The notes beneath the pieces are model-generated. The model saw only the letters and a list, made by a program, of their open reading frames with translations, made no database searches and had not been told where the DNA came from. A stretch of DNA of 58,851 nucleotides from JAAYCB01 sp012744395 (GTDB taxonomy: Bacteria > Planctomycetota > Planctomycetia > Pirellulales > Thermoguttaceae), in assembly GCA_028703175.1 (NCBI GenBank), contig JAQVNJ010000022.1, positions 1 through 58,851 of the forward strand, in the 5' to 3' direction. Position 1 is the first letter of the stretch. Each line of letters opens with the position of its first letter. The translations under genes were made by a program, and so were the position numbers. This document shows positions 1 through 8,138 of this stretch, one piece after another.

Positions 1-240
1 CCGGCCGGCGGCGCTCAGGCCCCGTTCGGCGGGGCAGCTCCGGCCGGCGGCGCTCAGGACCCGTTCGGCGGGGCAGCTCCGGCCGGCGGCGCTCAGGACC
101 CGTTCGGCGGGGCAGCTCCGGCTGGCGGCGCTCAGGACCCGTTCGGCGGGGCAGCTCCGGCTGGCGGCGCTCAGGACCCGTTCGGCGGGACAGCTCCGGC
201 CGGCGGCGTTCAGGACCCGTTCGGCGGAGCGGCGCCGGCT
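1..240 (+). repeat. 39-bp in-frame tandem repeat (13 aa)
   Basis: About six head-to-tail copies of a 39-bp unit encode PAGGAQDPFGGAA. The copies are nearly identical in DNA, differing by single substitutions such as ccggcc/ccggct and ggggca/gggaca. This points to recent slippage or unequal exchange. The array reaches the first base of the window, so its full length is unknown. Confidence 0.9.
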
Positions 241-261
241 GGCGGCGGCGACCAACCATAG
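1..261 (+). CDS. C-terminal fragment of a DPFGG-repeat protein
   Basis: The reading frame is open from base 1 and ends at TAG 259-261, so only the last 86 residues of a larger protein are here. It consists almost entirely of a 13-residue repeat, PAGGAQDPFGGAA, with small variants (A for D in the first copy, V for A in the last), and ends in GGDQP. No catalytic domain can be seen. The composition and the recurring DPF core resemble the repeat tail of the TPR-like protein at 57801, also on the + strand, so this may be the tail of that gene or of a paralogue. The function of such tails is unknown; they are probably disordered. Confidence 0.7.
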   Translation, partial: PAGGAQAPFGGAAPAGGAQDPFGGAAPAGGAQDPFGGAAPAGGAQDPFGGAAPAGGAQDPFGGTAPAGGVQDPFGGAAPAGGGDQP

Positions 262-312
262 ATCCTTCCCGGCCGATATCTGCGCGAGCCGGAAGATCGC
301 CACCGATTCCGG

Positions 313-334
313 CCCTTGCCCGTGCCGGCAAGGG
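313..334. terminator. Hairpin between convergent genes
   Basis: A perfect 8-bp stem (cccttgcc / ggcaaggg, loop cgtgcc) lies between the stop of the repeat protein (261) and the stop of the minus-strand regulator (335). Its position suits a terminator serving both genes. There is no strong T-tract on either side, so rho-independent action is only likely. Confidence 0.5.
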
Positions 335-865
335 TTAATCGGCCAGTTCTTCAAGCATCCGGTCGGAGATTTGCCGGATTGCGGCCTGACCCAACTCCGA
401 CTGGCTCCTGCGGTTGCCCACGGCGTGCCACGGTGTCACCTGGGCCAGTTCGGGCATGATCTCGATCAACTGGTTGACGAGCACTTCCGCCAACCGTTGG
501 ATGGCCGGTTGGCCACTCCGCTCCTTGATTGCCATCGCGGTCTTCATCAGCCTGACAAGCTGCGCCCTCTTCATCACGGGGGTGGAGAGCGGCTCGTCCG
601 GCTCGACAAGCAGCTCGCCGACCGGCACATCGAGGGCCTTCTGCCACTCGTAGAGCGCGCTGAGCGGAAGGTCCGTATCCTCCCGCTCCATCTGCTTGAC
701 ACTGGCCATGTCGAGCCGCAACCGGCGGGCGACCGTCCGCTGCGACAATCCCTGAATCCGCCGCACCTCGGCAAGCCGATGCAGCGCACGGCTGGGTCTG
801 CGGACGCCCACGTTGGGAGCAGCAACGATGTCTGCGCGATCGACACTCAATTCTGCAAGACTCAT
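335..865 (-). CDS. XRE-family HTH transcriptional regulator
   Basis: A 176-aa protein with a Cro/CI-type helix-turn-helix at about residues 28-85: LSQRTVARRLRLD resembles helix 2 and ASVKQMERED the recognition-helix region. The C-terminal part (about 95-176) is helical and matches no ligand domain I know. The ATG at 863-865 has a strong ribosome site (GAGGAGG, 8 nt upstream). It is a single gene, convergent with the repeat-protein fragment and well separated from the glycosyltransferase. It is probably a DNA-binding repressor or activator with unknown targets; no toxin or phage gene lies beside it. Confidence 0.8.
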   Translation of the reverse strand: MSLAELSVDRADIVAAPNVGVRRPSRALHRLAEVRRIQGLSQRTVARRLRLDMASVKQMEREDTDLPLSALYEWQKALDVPVGELLVEPDEPLSTPVMKRAQLVRLMKTAMAIKERSGQPAIQRLAEVLVNQLIEIMPELAQVTPWHAVGNRRSQSELGQAAIRQISDRMLEELAD

Positions 866-1294
866 GACAGGTGCCTCCTCAACTCACGGCGAGCGAGCGG
901 GCCGAACCGAGGATCGACCGGCCGCCAGTTCCGTAGGATCGACTCGCCTGCACAGACACTCAGCCGCATGCCGAGTGCGCTCTGCAAGCACGCTGCGTCA
1001 CCCACCCCCGAGAGAGCCTTCTGTCTGAAAAGACCCAAGTGTTGTGACGTTGCGATAGGTGATCTGTTCCGTTTCGGATTGCGCCCAAACTGACTAAGGA
1101 GAGGTCATCCAGCCATCAGATGAGAATCAGCCGAACGGCGGCCGGCGACCTGCTCAACTAAATAGTACCCAAACGCGGAGCCGTATACAAGGGTCGGCGA
1201 GAAGACTCCTCCGCGCTGCCCGGTCCCAAGCGGGAGCGGGAGAACGAGGTCGAGCCCCAATACGCACTCACCTAGTCGGGGGGGGCGCCTTGTG
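866..1294. other. Intergenic, no gene seen
   Basis: About 430 bp upstream of the regulator and downstream of the glycosyltransferase. The open frames are short, overlap the opposite strand of neighbours and resemble no family. The part nearest 865 should contain the regulator promoter, but I see no convincing -35/-10 pair. Confidence 0.5.
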
Positions 1295-1933
1295 TTACTC
1301 GCCGAGCGCGAGCTGGCGGATCGCGCGCAGATAGTTCGGGCGGCTGGGACGGCAGTCCAGCGCGAGCGTGCGGTTGCAGGAGGATCGCGGGCCGACCTCG
1401 ATCTCGTGCCACCGGGCGCTGGTGCGGGCCAGCTCCGCGCGAAGCGTCGCCTGGTGGCCGACACAATTCCGAAGGTGGCAAGCAGCGCGGCGGCTGAGCA
1501 TCTGGTAGCCGCCCTCCGCGGCGCGGTCCAATCGCCGCAAACGGGTCGAATCGCTGGCCGTCTGCCGCGCAAGCCGGCCGAGCACGATTTCGTGCTCTTG
1601 GGCTGCGCGCCACAAGAGACCGACCTCATCCACCGGCAGGCAACAGTCGTCGTCGATCAGCAGAATCACGTCGCCGCGGGCCGAGTCGATTCCCCGCTGG
1701 ATCGCACGCGCGCGGCCATGGGAAGTCGTATTGCGAATCGCGCGAACTTGCGGATACCGGCTGGCCAGCTCGTCGGCCACTTCGATCGTCGCGTCGGTCG
1801 AGCCGTCGTCGACGATGATGATTTCCAGGCGATCCGTCAGCTCGGAAAGCACTTCCAGAAGCCGGACGACGCTCGCGGCCAGGTCGGCCTGGACATCTTC
1901 GACAGGGAGCAGAACGGTGAGGGAACAGTCCAC
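1295..1933 (-). CDS. Small family 2 glycosyltransferase
   Basis: GT-A fold, family 2 glycosyltransferase, 212 aa from the GTG at 1931-1933. The start MDCSLTVLLPV leads straight into the first beta strand and has AAGGA about 6 nt upstream. The frame is open further upstream to a TTG near 2050, but that extension is basic, Pro/Arg-rich and poorly supported. Landmarks are IIIVDDGSTDAT (nucleotide-binding DDGS), GRARAIQRGI, and LLIDDDC as the DXD metal site. No membrane segment is visible, so it is a soluble enzyme transferring a sugar from an NDP-sugar to an unknown acceptor. It is shorter than most GT2 enzymes, and the C-terminal acceptor part is reduced. It stands alone and is divergent from hisI. 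Confidence 0.78.
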   Translation of the reverse strand: MDCSLTVLLPVEDVQADLAASVVRLLEVLSELTDRLEIIIVDDGSTDATIEVADELASRYPQVRAIRNTTSHGRARAIQRGIDSARGDVILLIDDDCCLPVDEVGLLWRAAQEHEIVLGRLARQTASDSTRLRRLDRAAEGGYQMLSRRAACHLRNCVGHQATLRAELARTSARWHEIEVGPRSSCNRTLALDCRPSRPNYLRAIRQLALGE

Positions 1934-2339
1934 GGGAGGTCCTTTCCGCGAGGGGGGCGGCGGCAGACGCTCAAGACGGGCGGCAGTTCGGTCGGTTTTC
2001 GACCGCGGGAGGCGGCCGGTCCGGCTTCGAGCTAGCTTCTTACTCGGCAACCGGCGGCAGCCTGCTCCAATCTACCGCGCGCCAACCCCGTTGCGCGACT
2101 CTTGTGGAACGCGTCAATCGTGCCGTGTAGAACGGCGGGCGGCGCCTCGCCGCCGCCGCCCGCCGGGGACGATCCGCGCCGGCCAGGCGGCGAAGCCGAC
2201 GCGCGTCGCCGGATGGGAGGAAGCGCCGTAGGAATAAACGGTACGGCGGGCTGGATCATTACCCCCCGCAGGGGGGCGGGCCCTGGCGTGATCCATCGGC
2301 TCGGATTATCCTGAGGCGTTTCGGGAAAGGTGAACTGTG
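1934..2339. other. Divergent intergenic region
   Basis: About 400 bp between the glycosyltransferase and hisI. It holds the possible Arg/Pro-rich N-terminal extension of the glycosyltransferase, GC-rich inverted stretches near 2130-2170, and the hisI ribosome site (GGGAAAGG, 2323-2330). No other gene is supported. Confidence 0.45.
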
Positions 2340-2807
2340 ATGTCGGAAAAACGAGAAAGGGCGGAACAAGGGCCCGACTTTGCCAAATGCGAGGGCCTGC
2401 TGCCGGCGATCGCCCAGGACGCGGCGACCGGCGAGGTGTTGATGATGGCCTACATGAGCCCGGAAAGCTACGCCGAGACGTTGCGGACCGGCGAGGCCGT
2501 CTATTACAGCCGCAGCCGGAAGAGGCTTTGGCGCAAGGGCGAGGAAAGCGGCAATCTCCAGCTTGTCCGCGCGATCTATATCGACTGCGATTGCGACACG
2601 GTCCTGCTCAAGGTCGAACAGGTCGGCGGTGCCGCCTGCCACGAGGGGTACAAGAGCTGTTTCTTCCGCCGAGTGACCCCCGGCGGGCTCGAAACGGAGG
2701 GCGAGCGGGTATTCGATCCGGCCCAGGTGTACGGCGGGCAGCGAGTCGCTCATTCGGGGGAAGCGACCCCTTCCCGCCAGACAAAGACCGATTCAGACCT
2801 GGGGTGA
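2340..2807 (+). CDS. hisI: Phosphoribosyl-AMP cyclohydrolase (histidine biosynthesis)
   Basis: HisI opens the adenine ring of phosphoribosyl-AMP to give ProFAR, the third step of histidine synthesis, in the cytosol. The 155-aa protein shows the metal-binding set: DCDCD at 82-86 and cysteines C83, C85, C100 and C107 in DCDCDTVLL...AACHEGYKSCFF. It is a stand-alone cyclohydrolase; no HisE domain is present, and the last ~40 residues are a variable tail. The start is the ATG at 2340, 9 nt after GGGAAAGG; a GTG one codon upstream is also open. The stop lies 6 bp before hisG, so the two are co-transcribed. Placing step 3 next to step 1 without the other his genes suggests dispersed his genes in this genome. 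Confidence 0.95.
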   Translation: MSEKRERAEQGPDFAKCEGLLPAIAQDAATGEVLMMAYMSPESYAETLRTGEAVYYSRSRKRLWRKGEESGNLQLVRAIYIDCDCDTVLLKVEQVGGAACHEGYKSCFFRRVTPGGLETEGERVFDPAQVYGGQRVAHSGEATPSRQTKTDSDLG

Positions 2808-2813
2808 AACGCA

Positions 2814-3689
2814 ATGCAGAACATCCTGAAGCTGGGAATCCCGGCCGGGAGCTTGCAGGACGCGACGGCGGAACTGTTCCGCCGGGCGGGTTACAAGATC
2901 TCCTTCAATTCACGCAGTTATTACCCGGACATCGACGACGATGAGATCGATTGCCTGCTGATCCGTGCTCAGGAAATGGCGCGCTACGTGGCCGACGGCG
3001 TCCTCGACGCCGGCTTGACCGGCTACGACTGGATCATGGAGACCGGCGCGGACGTTCACGAGGTGGCGGAGCTGGTGTTTTCGAAAGTCAGCCGCCGGCC
3101 CGTCCGCTGGGTCCTCTGCGTGCCGGAAGATTCCCCCGTGCGGACCGTCGAGGACCTGGAAGGCAAGCGGATTGCCACGGAGGCGGTCGGTCTCGCCACG
3201 CGCTATCTGGAGCGGCACGGCGTCAAGGCGCGGGTCGAGTTCAGTTGGGGCGCCACCGAGGTGAAACCGCCGAAGCTGGTCGACGCGATTGTCGAGGTCA
3301 CCGAGACGGGCAGTTCCCTGCGCGCGAACAACCTGCGGATCGTCGACGAGGTGCTCCGAAGCACGACGCGGCTGATCGCCAACAAGCAGGCCTACACCGA
3401 TCGCTGGAAGCAGCAGAAGATCGACGATCTCGCCCTGATGCTCCGCGCCGCGATGGCTGCCGAAGGGAAGGTCGGCCTGATGATGAACGTCTCCCGGCAG
3501 AGCCTCGGCAAGGTGTTGGCGCTGCTGCCCGCGCTGCAGAAGCCGACGATCTCCAATCTCGCGGACGAAGCCTGGGTGGCGGTCAACACGATCATCGACG
3601 AATCGATCGTCCGCCACATCATTCCGCGTCTGCGGGCGGCCGGCGCGCGGGGGATCGTCGAGTATCCACTGACCAAGATCATCGATTGA
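2814..3689 (+). CDS. hisG: ATP phosphoribosyltransferase, long form
   Basis: HisG joins ATP and PRPP in the first, feedback-controlled step of histidine synthesis. At 291 aa it is the long form: a two-lobed catalytic domain (about 1-210) followed by a HisG_C ACT-like regulatory domain (about 215-288) that in this class binds histidine, so it should not need HisZ. Recognisable segments are LKLGIPAGSLQDA at the N-terminus, DAGLTGYDWI, and VEVTETGSSLRANNLRI for the phosphoribosyl-binding loop. It begins 6 bp after hisI and is followed 15 bp later by a RidA-family gene, consistent with a small operon. Confidence 0.95.
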   Translation: MQNILKLGIPAGSLQDATAELFRRAGYKISFNSRSYYPDIDDDEIDCLLIRAQEMARYVADGVLDAGLTGYDWIMETGADVHEVAELVFSKVSRRPVRWVLCVPEDSPVRTVEDLEGKRIATEAVGLATRYLERHGVKARVEFSWGATEVKPPKLVDAIVEVTETGSSLRANNLRIVDEVLRSTTRLIANKQAYTDRWKQQKIDDLALMLRAAMAAEGKVGLMMNVSRQSLGKVLALLPALQKPTISNLADEAWVAVNTIIDESIVRHIIPRLRAAGARGIVEYPLTKIID

Positions 3690-3704
3690 CCGAAGGGGGG
3701 CGCG

Positions 3705-4202
3705 ATGAGCGCGGAGACGCGGCTTTCGGCAAGGTTGGCCCAACTTGGCATCCAGATGCCGCCGCCGCCGGCCGCCAAGGGGCTCTACAAGACCGTGGTC
3801 TTCCACGGGAGACTGGCCTACGTCTCGGGCCACCTGCCCGTGGCGCCGTCGGGCGAGATTGTCAGAGGCAAGCTCGGTGAAGACTGCGACGTGGAGGCCG
3901 GCCGCCGCGCCGCCGAGCTGGCCGCCTTGGGGATTCTCGCCACCCTGAGGGCGGCCCTCGGGTCGCTCGAGCGGGTCCGCCGCGTGATCCGCATCTTCGG
4001 CATGGTCAACGCCGCGCCGCGGTTCGACCAGCAGCCCGCAGTGATCAACGGCGCAAGCCAGTTGCTTGCCGACGTCTTCGGCCCGGAGCACGGCGTCGGC
4101 GCCCGCAGCGCCATGGGCGCCGGTTCGCTGCCGCTGGGCGTCCCCGTCGAAATCGAGGCTGTCTTCGAGGTCGAACCGCCCCCAGGAATCGCCGCGGACT
4201 GA
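3705..4202 (+). CDS. RidA/YjgF-family protein
   Basis: A 165-aa member of the YjgF/YER057c/UK114 family, longer than classic RidA (about 130 aa). The family includes enamine/imine deaminases that clear reactive intermediates from PLP enzymes, and diverged relatives of unknown role. Visible segments are VVFHGRLAYVSGHLPV, the ILATLRAALGSLERVRRVIRI helix region, and GAGSLPLGVPVEIEAVFEV near the end. The GARSAMGAGSLPLG stretch lacks the catalytic Arg setting of true RidA, so the enzyme activity is uncertain. A good ribosome site (AAGGGGGG) precedes the ATG. It follows hisG by 15 bp, suggesting co-expression with histidine synthesis. Confidence 0.85.
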   Translation: MSAETRLSARLAQLGIQMPPPPAAKGLYKTVVFHGRLAYVSGHLPVAPSGEIVRGKLGEDCDVEAGRRAAELAALGILATLRAALGSLERVRRVIRIFGMVNAAPRFDQQPAVINGASQLLADVFGPEHGVGARSAMGAGSLPLGVPVEIEAVFEVEPPPGIAAD

Positions 4203-4278
4203 AGACCGGCGAAGTCCGCCGCCGATACATGGATCAGGAGGATTTGGCTCCTCCGCGCCATGCATCGGGAGTCTTGAA

Positions 4279-4488
4279 ATGGCCACGATTGACGATCCGC
4301 TTGTCGCCAAGCTTGTCTGCCGCCTGAGCGACGCCGATTCCAGCGTGCGGCGGAATGCCGCCGGAGCCCTCCGCCTGCTCGGCCGCCGCGCCTCCGCGGC
4401 GCTCGAGGCCCTTGCCCAGCGAACGGCCGACGAGGACCCGCGCGTGCGGTCCGAGGCTGCCCGGGCCCTCCAGCGGCTGTCCTCGTAG
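4279..4488 (+). CDS. Mini HEAT-repeat protein (69 aa)
   Basis: A very small protein made of about two HEAT-like helical hairpins: AKLVCRLSDADSSVRRNAAG, then EALAQRTADEDPRVRSEAAR. The DADSSVRRNAA and DEDPRVRSEAA motifs are the typical HEAT_2 turn and second helix. The ATG at 4279 has GGGAG 7 nt upstream. It lies 76 bp after the RidA-family gene and stops 1 bp before the convergent cysK stop. Proteins this short with HEAT units are usually protein-binding modules; the partner is unknown. Confidence 0.7.
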   Translation: MATIDDPLVAKLVCRLSDADSSVRRNAAGALRLLGRRASAALEALAQRTADEDPRVRSEAARALQRLSS

Positions 4489-4489
4489 C

Positions 4490-5380
4490 TCAGAGCAGCG
4501 CCGTGCTGAAATAGCGTTCCGCCCGGTCGGCCAGCACGGTGGCGATCTTCCCCTCGAATCCCCGGGCGATCAGCTCCCGCGCCGCCCAGACGTTGGCCCC
4601 GGACGAAATCCCGACGAGCAGTCCCAGGTCGCGGCCGAGCTGCCGGGTCGTTTCGATCGCGTCCTCGTCGCTGACCTCGACGACTTCATCGACCAGCGAG
4701 ATGTCGAGGACCGCGGGAATGAAGCCGTCGCCGATCCCCTGGATCTGATGCAGCCCCGGCTCGTGCCCCAGCAGGGCCGAGACATTTTTCGGCTCGACGG
4801 CGACGACCTTCGCATTCGGCTTGTGCTCCTTGAGGAACGCGCCGACGCCCTGAAGCGTGCCGCCGCTGCCCACGCCGGCGATGAAGCAATCCACTTCGCC
4901 GCCGATCTGCCGCCACAATTCGTGGGCGGTGTGCTCGTAGTGGCAGCGGGGGTTGTCGGGATTCTCGAACTGCTGGGGGACGAACACGCGCCGGTCCCCG
5001 GCGGCGATCTCCTTGACCCTGCGGACGGCCCCGTCAACGCTCTCCTCGTCGGGCGTGAGAATCAACTCCGCCCCCAGGGCCCGGATGATCTTCTTCCGCT
5101 CCTCGCTCATCCCCTCGGGCATGACGATCTTGACGCGGTATCCCTTCAGCCGGCCGATCAGCGCCACGCCGATGCCGGTGTTGCCGCTCGTCGGCTCGCA
5201 GATGATCGAGTCGGGCCTCAAGCGGCCGTCGCGCTCGGCGCCTTCGAGCATCGCCAGGGCGACGCGGTCCTTGATGCTCCCGCCGGGGTTGAGGAACTCC
5301 GCCTTGGCATAGATGTTCTCCTCGCCGAGGCGGACGAGCGGGGTCTTGCCGATCAGATCGAGAATACTGTTGGTGAGCAT
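4490..5380 (-). CDS. cysK: Cysteine synthase A
   Basis: PLP-dependent O-acetylserine sulfhydrylase, 296 aa, making cysteine from O-acetylserine and sulfide in the cytosol. MLTNSILDLIGKTPLVRL is the standard N-terminus, with catalytic Lys37 in NPGGSIKDR, the substrate loop TSGNTG (64-69), and the phosphate-binding VGSGGT. The frame is open upstream inside gyrA, but the family start at 5380 is clear. Its ATG begins 1 bp after the gyrA stop, so translation is probably coupled to gyrA, an unusual pairing. The last ~15 residues (RAERYFSTALL) match the normal CysK end, so the gene is complete. Confidence 0.95.
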   Translation of the reverse strand: MLTNSILDLIGKTPLVRLGEENIYAKAEFLNPGGSIKDRVALAMLEGAERDGRLRPDSIICEPTSGNTGIGVALIGRLKGYRVKIVMPEGMSEERKKIIRALGAELILTPDEESVDGAVRRVKEIAAGDRRVFVPQQFENPDNPRCHYEHTAHELWRQIGGEVDCFIAGVGSGGTLQGVGAFLKEHKPNAKVVAVEPKNVSALLGHEPGLHQIQGIGDGFIPAVLDISLVDEVVEVSDEDAIETTRQLGRDLGLLVGISSGANVWAARELIARGFEGKIATVLADRAERYFSTALL

Positions 5381-5381
5381 C

Positions 5382-8138
5382 CTAGTTCTCTTCGGTCTCG
5401 CCGTTGGCGTCCTCCTGGGGGACGCGTTTGACGGCCACCAGCGTGTCATCGCCGCCCAGATTCATGACGCGGACTCCCTGGGTGTTGCGCCCGAGGATGC
5501 TGACCTCCTTGGCGGCGATCCGCTGGAGCTTGCCCCTGGCGGTGATCATCAGCAGTTCGTCGTCGTCGCAGATGCGGACGACGCCGATCACCGGGCCGTT
5601 GCGATCGGTGGTCTTGATGTCGCGGAGGCCCTTGCCGCCGCGGCGCTGGGTGCGGTAGCTGCGCTGCGAAGAGACCTCCTCTTCTTCATCGAACGCGCCG
5701 CCCGGGTCCTCCACCAGAAGCTCGTCGGCGCCGTTCTGGTTGTCGCCAGTCTCCTCGTCGCTGCCGTTGTCCGGCTCGGACCGGTCTTCCTCGGCATCGA
5801 GGTTGGGCCCGAATGGCGTCCGCTTGCCGTAGCCGTGGGCGCAGACCGTGAGCAGGCAGGCGTCGGGCTCGGCCACGACCATCCCCACCACTTTGTCGTC
5901 GCCGACGAGCGCGATCCCCTTGACGCCGCTGGAATTCCGCCCCATCGCCCTCACGTCGGACTGGCGGAAGCGGATCGCCATGCCGTGGGCCGTGGAGAGC
6001 ACGAGCTCGTCCCCCGGCTCGGCCACGACGACATCGACCAGTTCGTCGCCTTCGCGGAGCTTGATGGCGATGATCCCGGCCTTCATCGGCCGGCCATAGG
6101 CCTTCAGCGGCGTCTTCTTGACCAGCCCTCCGGCGGTCGCCATGACAAGAAAACTCCCCTCCTTCTCAAAATCGCGGACCGCGCGGCAGTCCATGATCTG
6201 CTCCCCTTCGGCGAGCTGGAGCAGGTTGACGATCGCGCGCCCGCGGCTGTCGCGGGCGAGCTGGGGCAGTTGGTAGACCTTCCGCCAGTAGACCCGGCCG
6301 AGGTTCGTGAAGAACAGCAGGTAGGCGTGGGTGCTGGCCACGAACAGGTGCTGGATCGGGTCCTCGTCCTCCGCCTTGGCGCCCTTGAGCCCCTTGCCGC
6401 CGCGGCGCTGCGTGCGGTACTCGGTGATCGGCGTCCGTTTGATGTAGCCGTTCGAACTGATCGAGACGACCATCGTCTCCTCTTCGATCAGGTCCTCCAG
6501 GTCGATGTCGCCGATCTCCTCGCCGTCGATTTCGGTGCGCCGCTTGTCGGCGTGCTTGCGCTTCAACTCCTCGAGGTCCTGGCGGATGATCGCGCGGATA
6601 TTCTGCTCATCGGAGAGGATTTGCCGGTATTCGCCGATGTTCGCCAGCAGGTTGCGGTGCTCGTCGCCGAGCTTCTCCTGTTCGAGATTGACCAGCTGGC
6701 CCAAGGTCATGCGGAGGATCGCGTCGGCCTGGACCGGAGTCAGCGTATAACTCTCGGCCGCTCCGCGCTCCTCCTGAAAGATCGCGAACCCGTTCTCGCC
6801 CAGGGCGCGGGCGAGCATCGCCGCCGGGCACTCGATCTGCATCAAGCGATCCTTGGCCTCGGCCTGCGTCTTCGACGAGCGGATCACCCGGATCACCTCG
6901 TCGATATTCGCGTGGGCCAGGAGCAGGCCCTCGACGGTGTGTTTCCGCTGCCGCGCCTTGGCCAACAGGAACTGCGTCCGGCGGCGGATCACCGTGACCC
7001 GGTGGCGGAGGAATTCCTCCAGAATCCCCTTCAGCGAGAGGACGCGCGGCTTGCCGTCGACAAGCGCCAGCAGGATCAGCGAGAACGTGTCTTGCAGCGG
7101 CGAGAACTTGTAGAGCTGATTCAAGACGATCTCTGGATCGGCGTCGCGCTTCAATTCCAGGATCAGGCGGACGGGCTCGTCCAGGTCGCTTTCATTGCGA
7201 ATCGCCCGGATGTCCGGAATCCGCCCCTCGTTGACCAGGGCGGCGATCCGCTCCTCGACGCGGTCGCGGGCCTGCTGGTAGGGGATTTCGGTGACGACGA
7301 TCCGGTAGCCCCGCTCCATCTCCTCGATATGGGCTCGGGCGCGGACGACGACCGTGCCCCGGCCGGTGTAGTAGCCGCGGCGGATCCCGCTCCGCCCGCA
7401 GATGATCCCGCCGGTGGGAAAGTCGGGCCCGGGAATGATCTCCAGCAGTTCGTCGATCGACACGTTCGGATCGTCGATCAGCCGGATCAGCCCGCTGCAA
7501 ACCTCGCCGAGGTTGTGGGGGGGGATCGAGGTGGCCATGCCCACGGCGATCCCGTTGGCCCCGTTGACGAGCAGGTTGGGGAACTTCGACGGCAAGACCG
7601 TCGGCTCCACGTGCCGCTCATCGTAGGTCGGCACGTAGTCGACCGTGTCCAGCTTGATGTCCTCGAGCATCAAGGCGGCGATCGGCGACATCCGGGCTTC
7701 GGTGTATCGCATCGCGGCGGGCGGGAGGCCGGCGATGGAACCGAAGTTCCCCTGCTTGTCGATCAGCACGTGCCGCAGGTTCCATTCCTGGGCCATGCGG
7801 ACCAGCGTGGGGTAGATCACGCTCTCGCCGTGGGGGTGGTAGTTGCCGCTCGTGTCACCCGAAATCTTGGCGCACTTGACCCGCCCGGCGCCTGGCCCCA
7901 GATTCAGGTCGTTCATCGCCACCAGAATCCGCCTCTGCGAAGGCTTCAGGCCGTCGCGCACGTCGGGCAGCGCCCGGCTGACAATCACACTCATCGCGTA
8001 CGTCAGGTAGCTGTCTTTAAGCTCCTCTTCGATCGGGAGTTGGGACAGCCGCCCAGCAAGGCCCGCGGCCCCGCCCGCCATGGACCCATCGCCCGGCACC
8101 TCGGGGGGGCCGGGAGGGAGATTCGAATCGGTCGACAA
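5382..8138 (-). CDS. gyrA: DNA gyrase subunit A
   Basis: 918-aa breakage-reunion subunit of gyrase. Tyr145 in AAMRYTE is the active-site tyrosine. The quinolone-region motif is HPHGESVIYPT: the Ser83-equivalent Ser106 is kept, while the Asp87 position is Pro110, as I recall for other planctomycetes and chlamydiae. The C-terminal beta-pinwheel carries two exact GyrA boxes QRRGGKG, at 577-583 and 831-837. Before the second there is an acidic insert (about 770-825) rich in D/E/G/N. Length is slightly above the usual ~850-880. cysK follows 1 bp downstream. A sigma70-like promoter lies about 100 bp upstream. Confidence 0.97.
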   Translation of the reverse strand: MSTDSNLPPGPPEVPGDGSMAGGAAGLAGRLSQLPIEEELKDSYLTYAMSVIVSRALPDVRDGLKPSQRRILVAMNDLNLGPGAGRVKCAKISGDTSGNYHPHGESVIYPTLVRMAQEWNLRHVLIDKQGNFGSIAGLPPAAMRYTEARMSPIAALMLEDIKLDTVDYVPTYDERHVEPTVLPSKFPNLLVNGANGIAVGMATSIPPHNLGEVCSGLIRLIDDPNVSIDELLEIIPGPDFPTGGIICGRSGIRRGYYTGRGTVVVRARAHIEEMERGYRIVVTEIPYQQARDRVEERIAALVNEGRIPDIRAIRNESDLDEPVRLILELKRDADPEIVLNQLYKFSPLQDTFSLILLALVDGKPRVLSLKGILEEFLRHRVTVIRRRTQFLLAKARQRKHTVEGLLLAHANIDEVIRVIRSSKTQAEAKDRLMQIECPAAMLARALGENGFAIFQEERGAAESYTLTPVQADAILRMTLGQLVNLEQEKLGDEHRNLLANIGEYRQILSDEQNIRAIIRQDLEELKRKHADKRRTEIDGEEIGDIDLEDLIEEETMVVSISSNGYIKRTPITEYRTQRRGGKGLKGAKAEDEDPIQHLFVASTHAYLLFFTNLGRVYWRKVYQLPQLARDSRGRAIVNLLQLAEGEQIMDCRAVRDFEKEGSFLVMATAGGLVKKTPLKAYGRPMKAGIIAIKLREGDELVDVVVAEPGDELVLSTAHGMAIRFRQSDVRAMGRNSSGVKGIALVGDDKVVGMVVAEPDACLLTVCAHGYGKRTPFGPNLDAEEDRSEPDNGSDEETGDNQNGADELLVEDPGGAFDEEEEVSSQRSYRTQRRGGKGLRDIKTTDRNGPVIGVVRICDDDELLMITARGKLQRIAAKEVSILGRNTQGVRVMNLGGDDTLVAVKRVPQEDANGETEEN

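Noticed and set aside
1..261. CRISPR array (regular repeats at the window start)
   Set aside because: The 39-bp units have no spacers and form an open reading frame ending at a stop codon.
1105..1629. 174-aa minus-strand frame next to the glycosyltransferase
   Set aside because: Overlaps the glycosyltransferase in another frame, basic and Ser/Arg-rich, no ribosome site.
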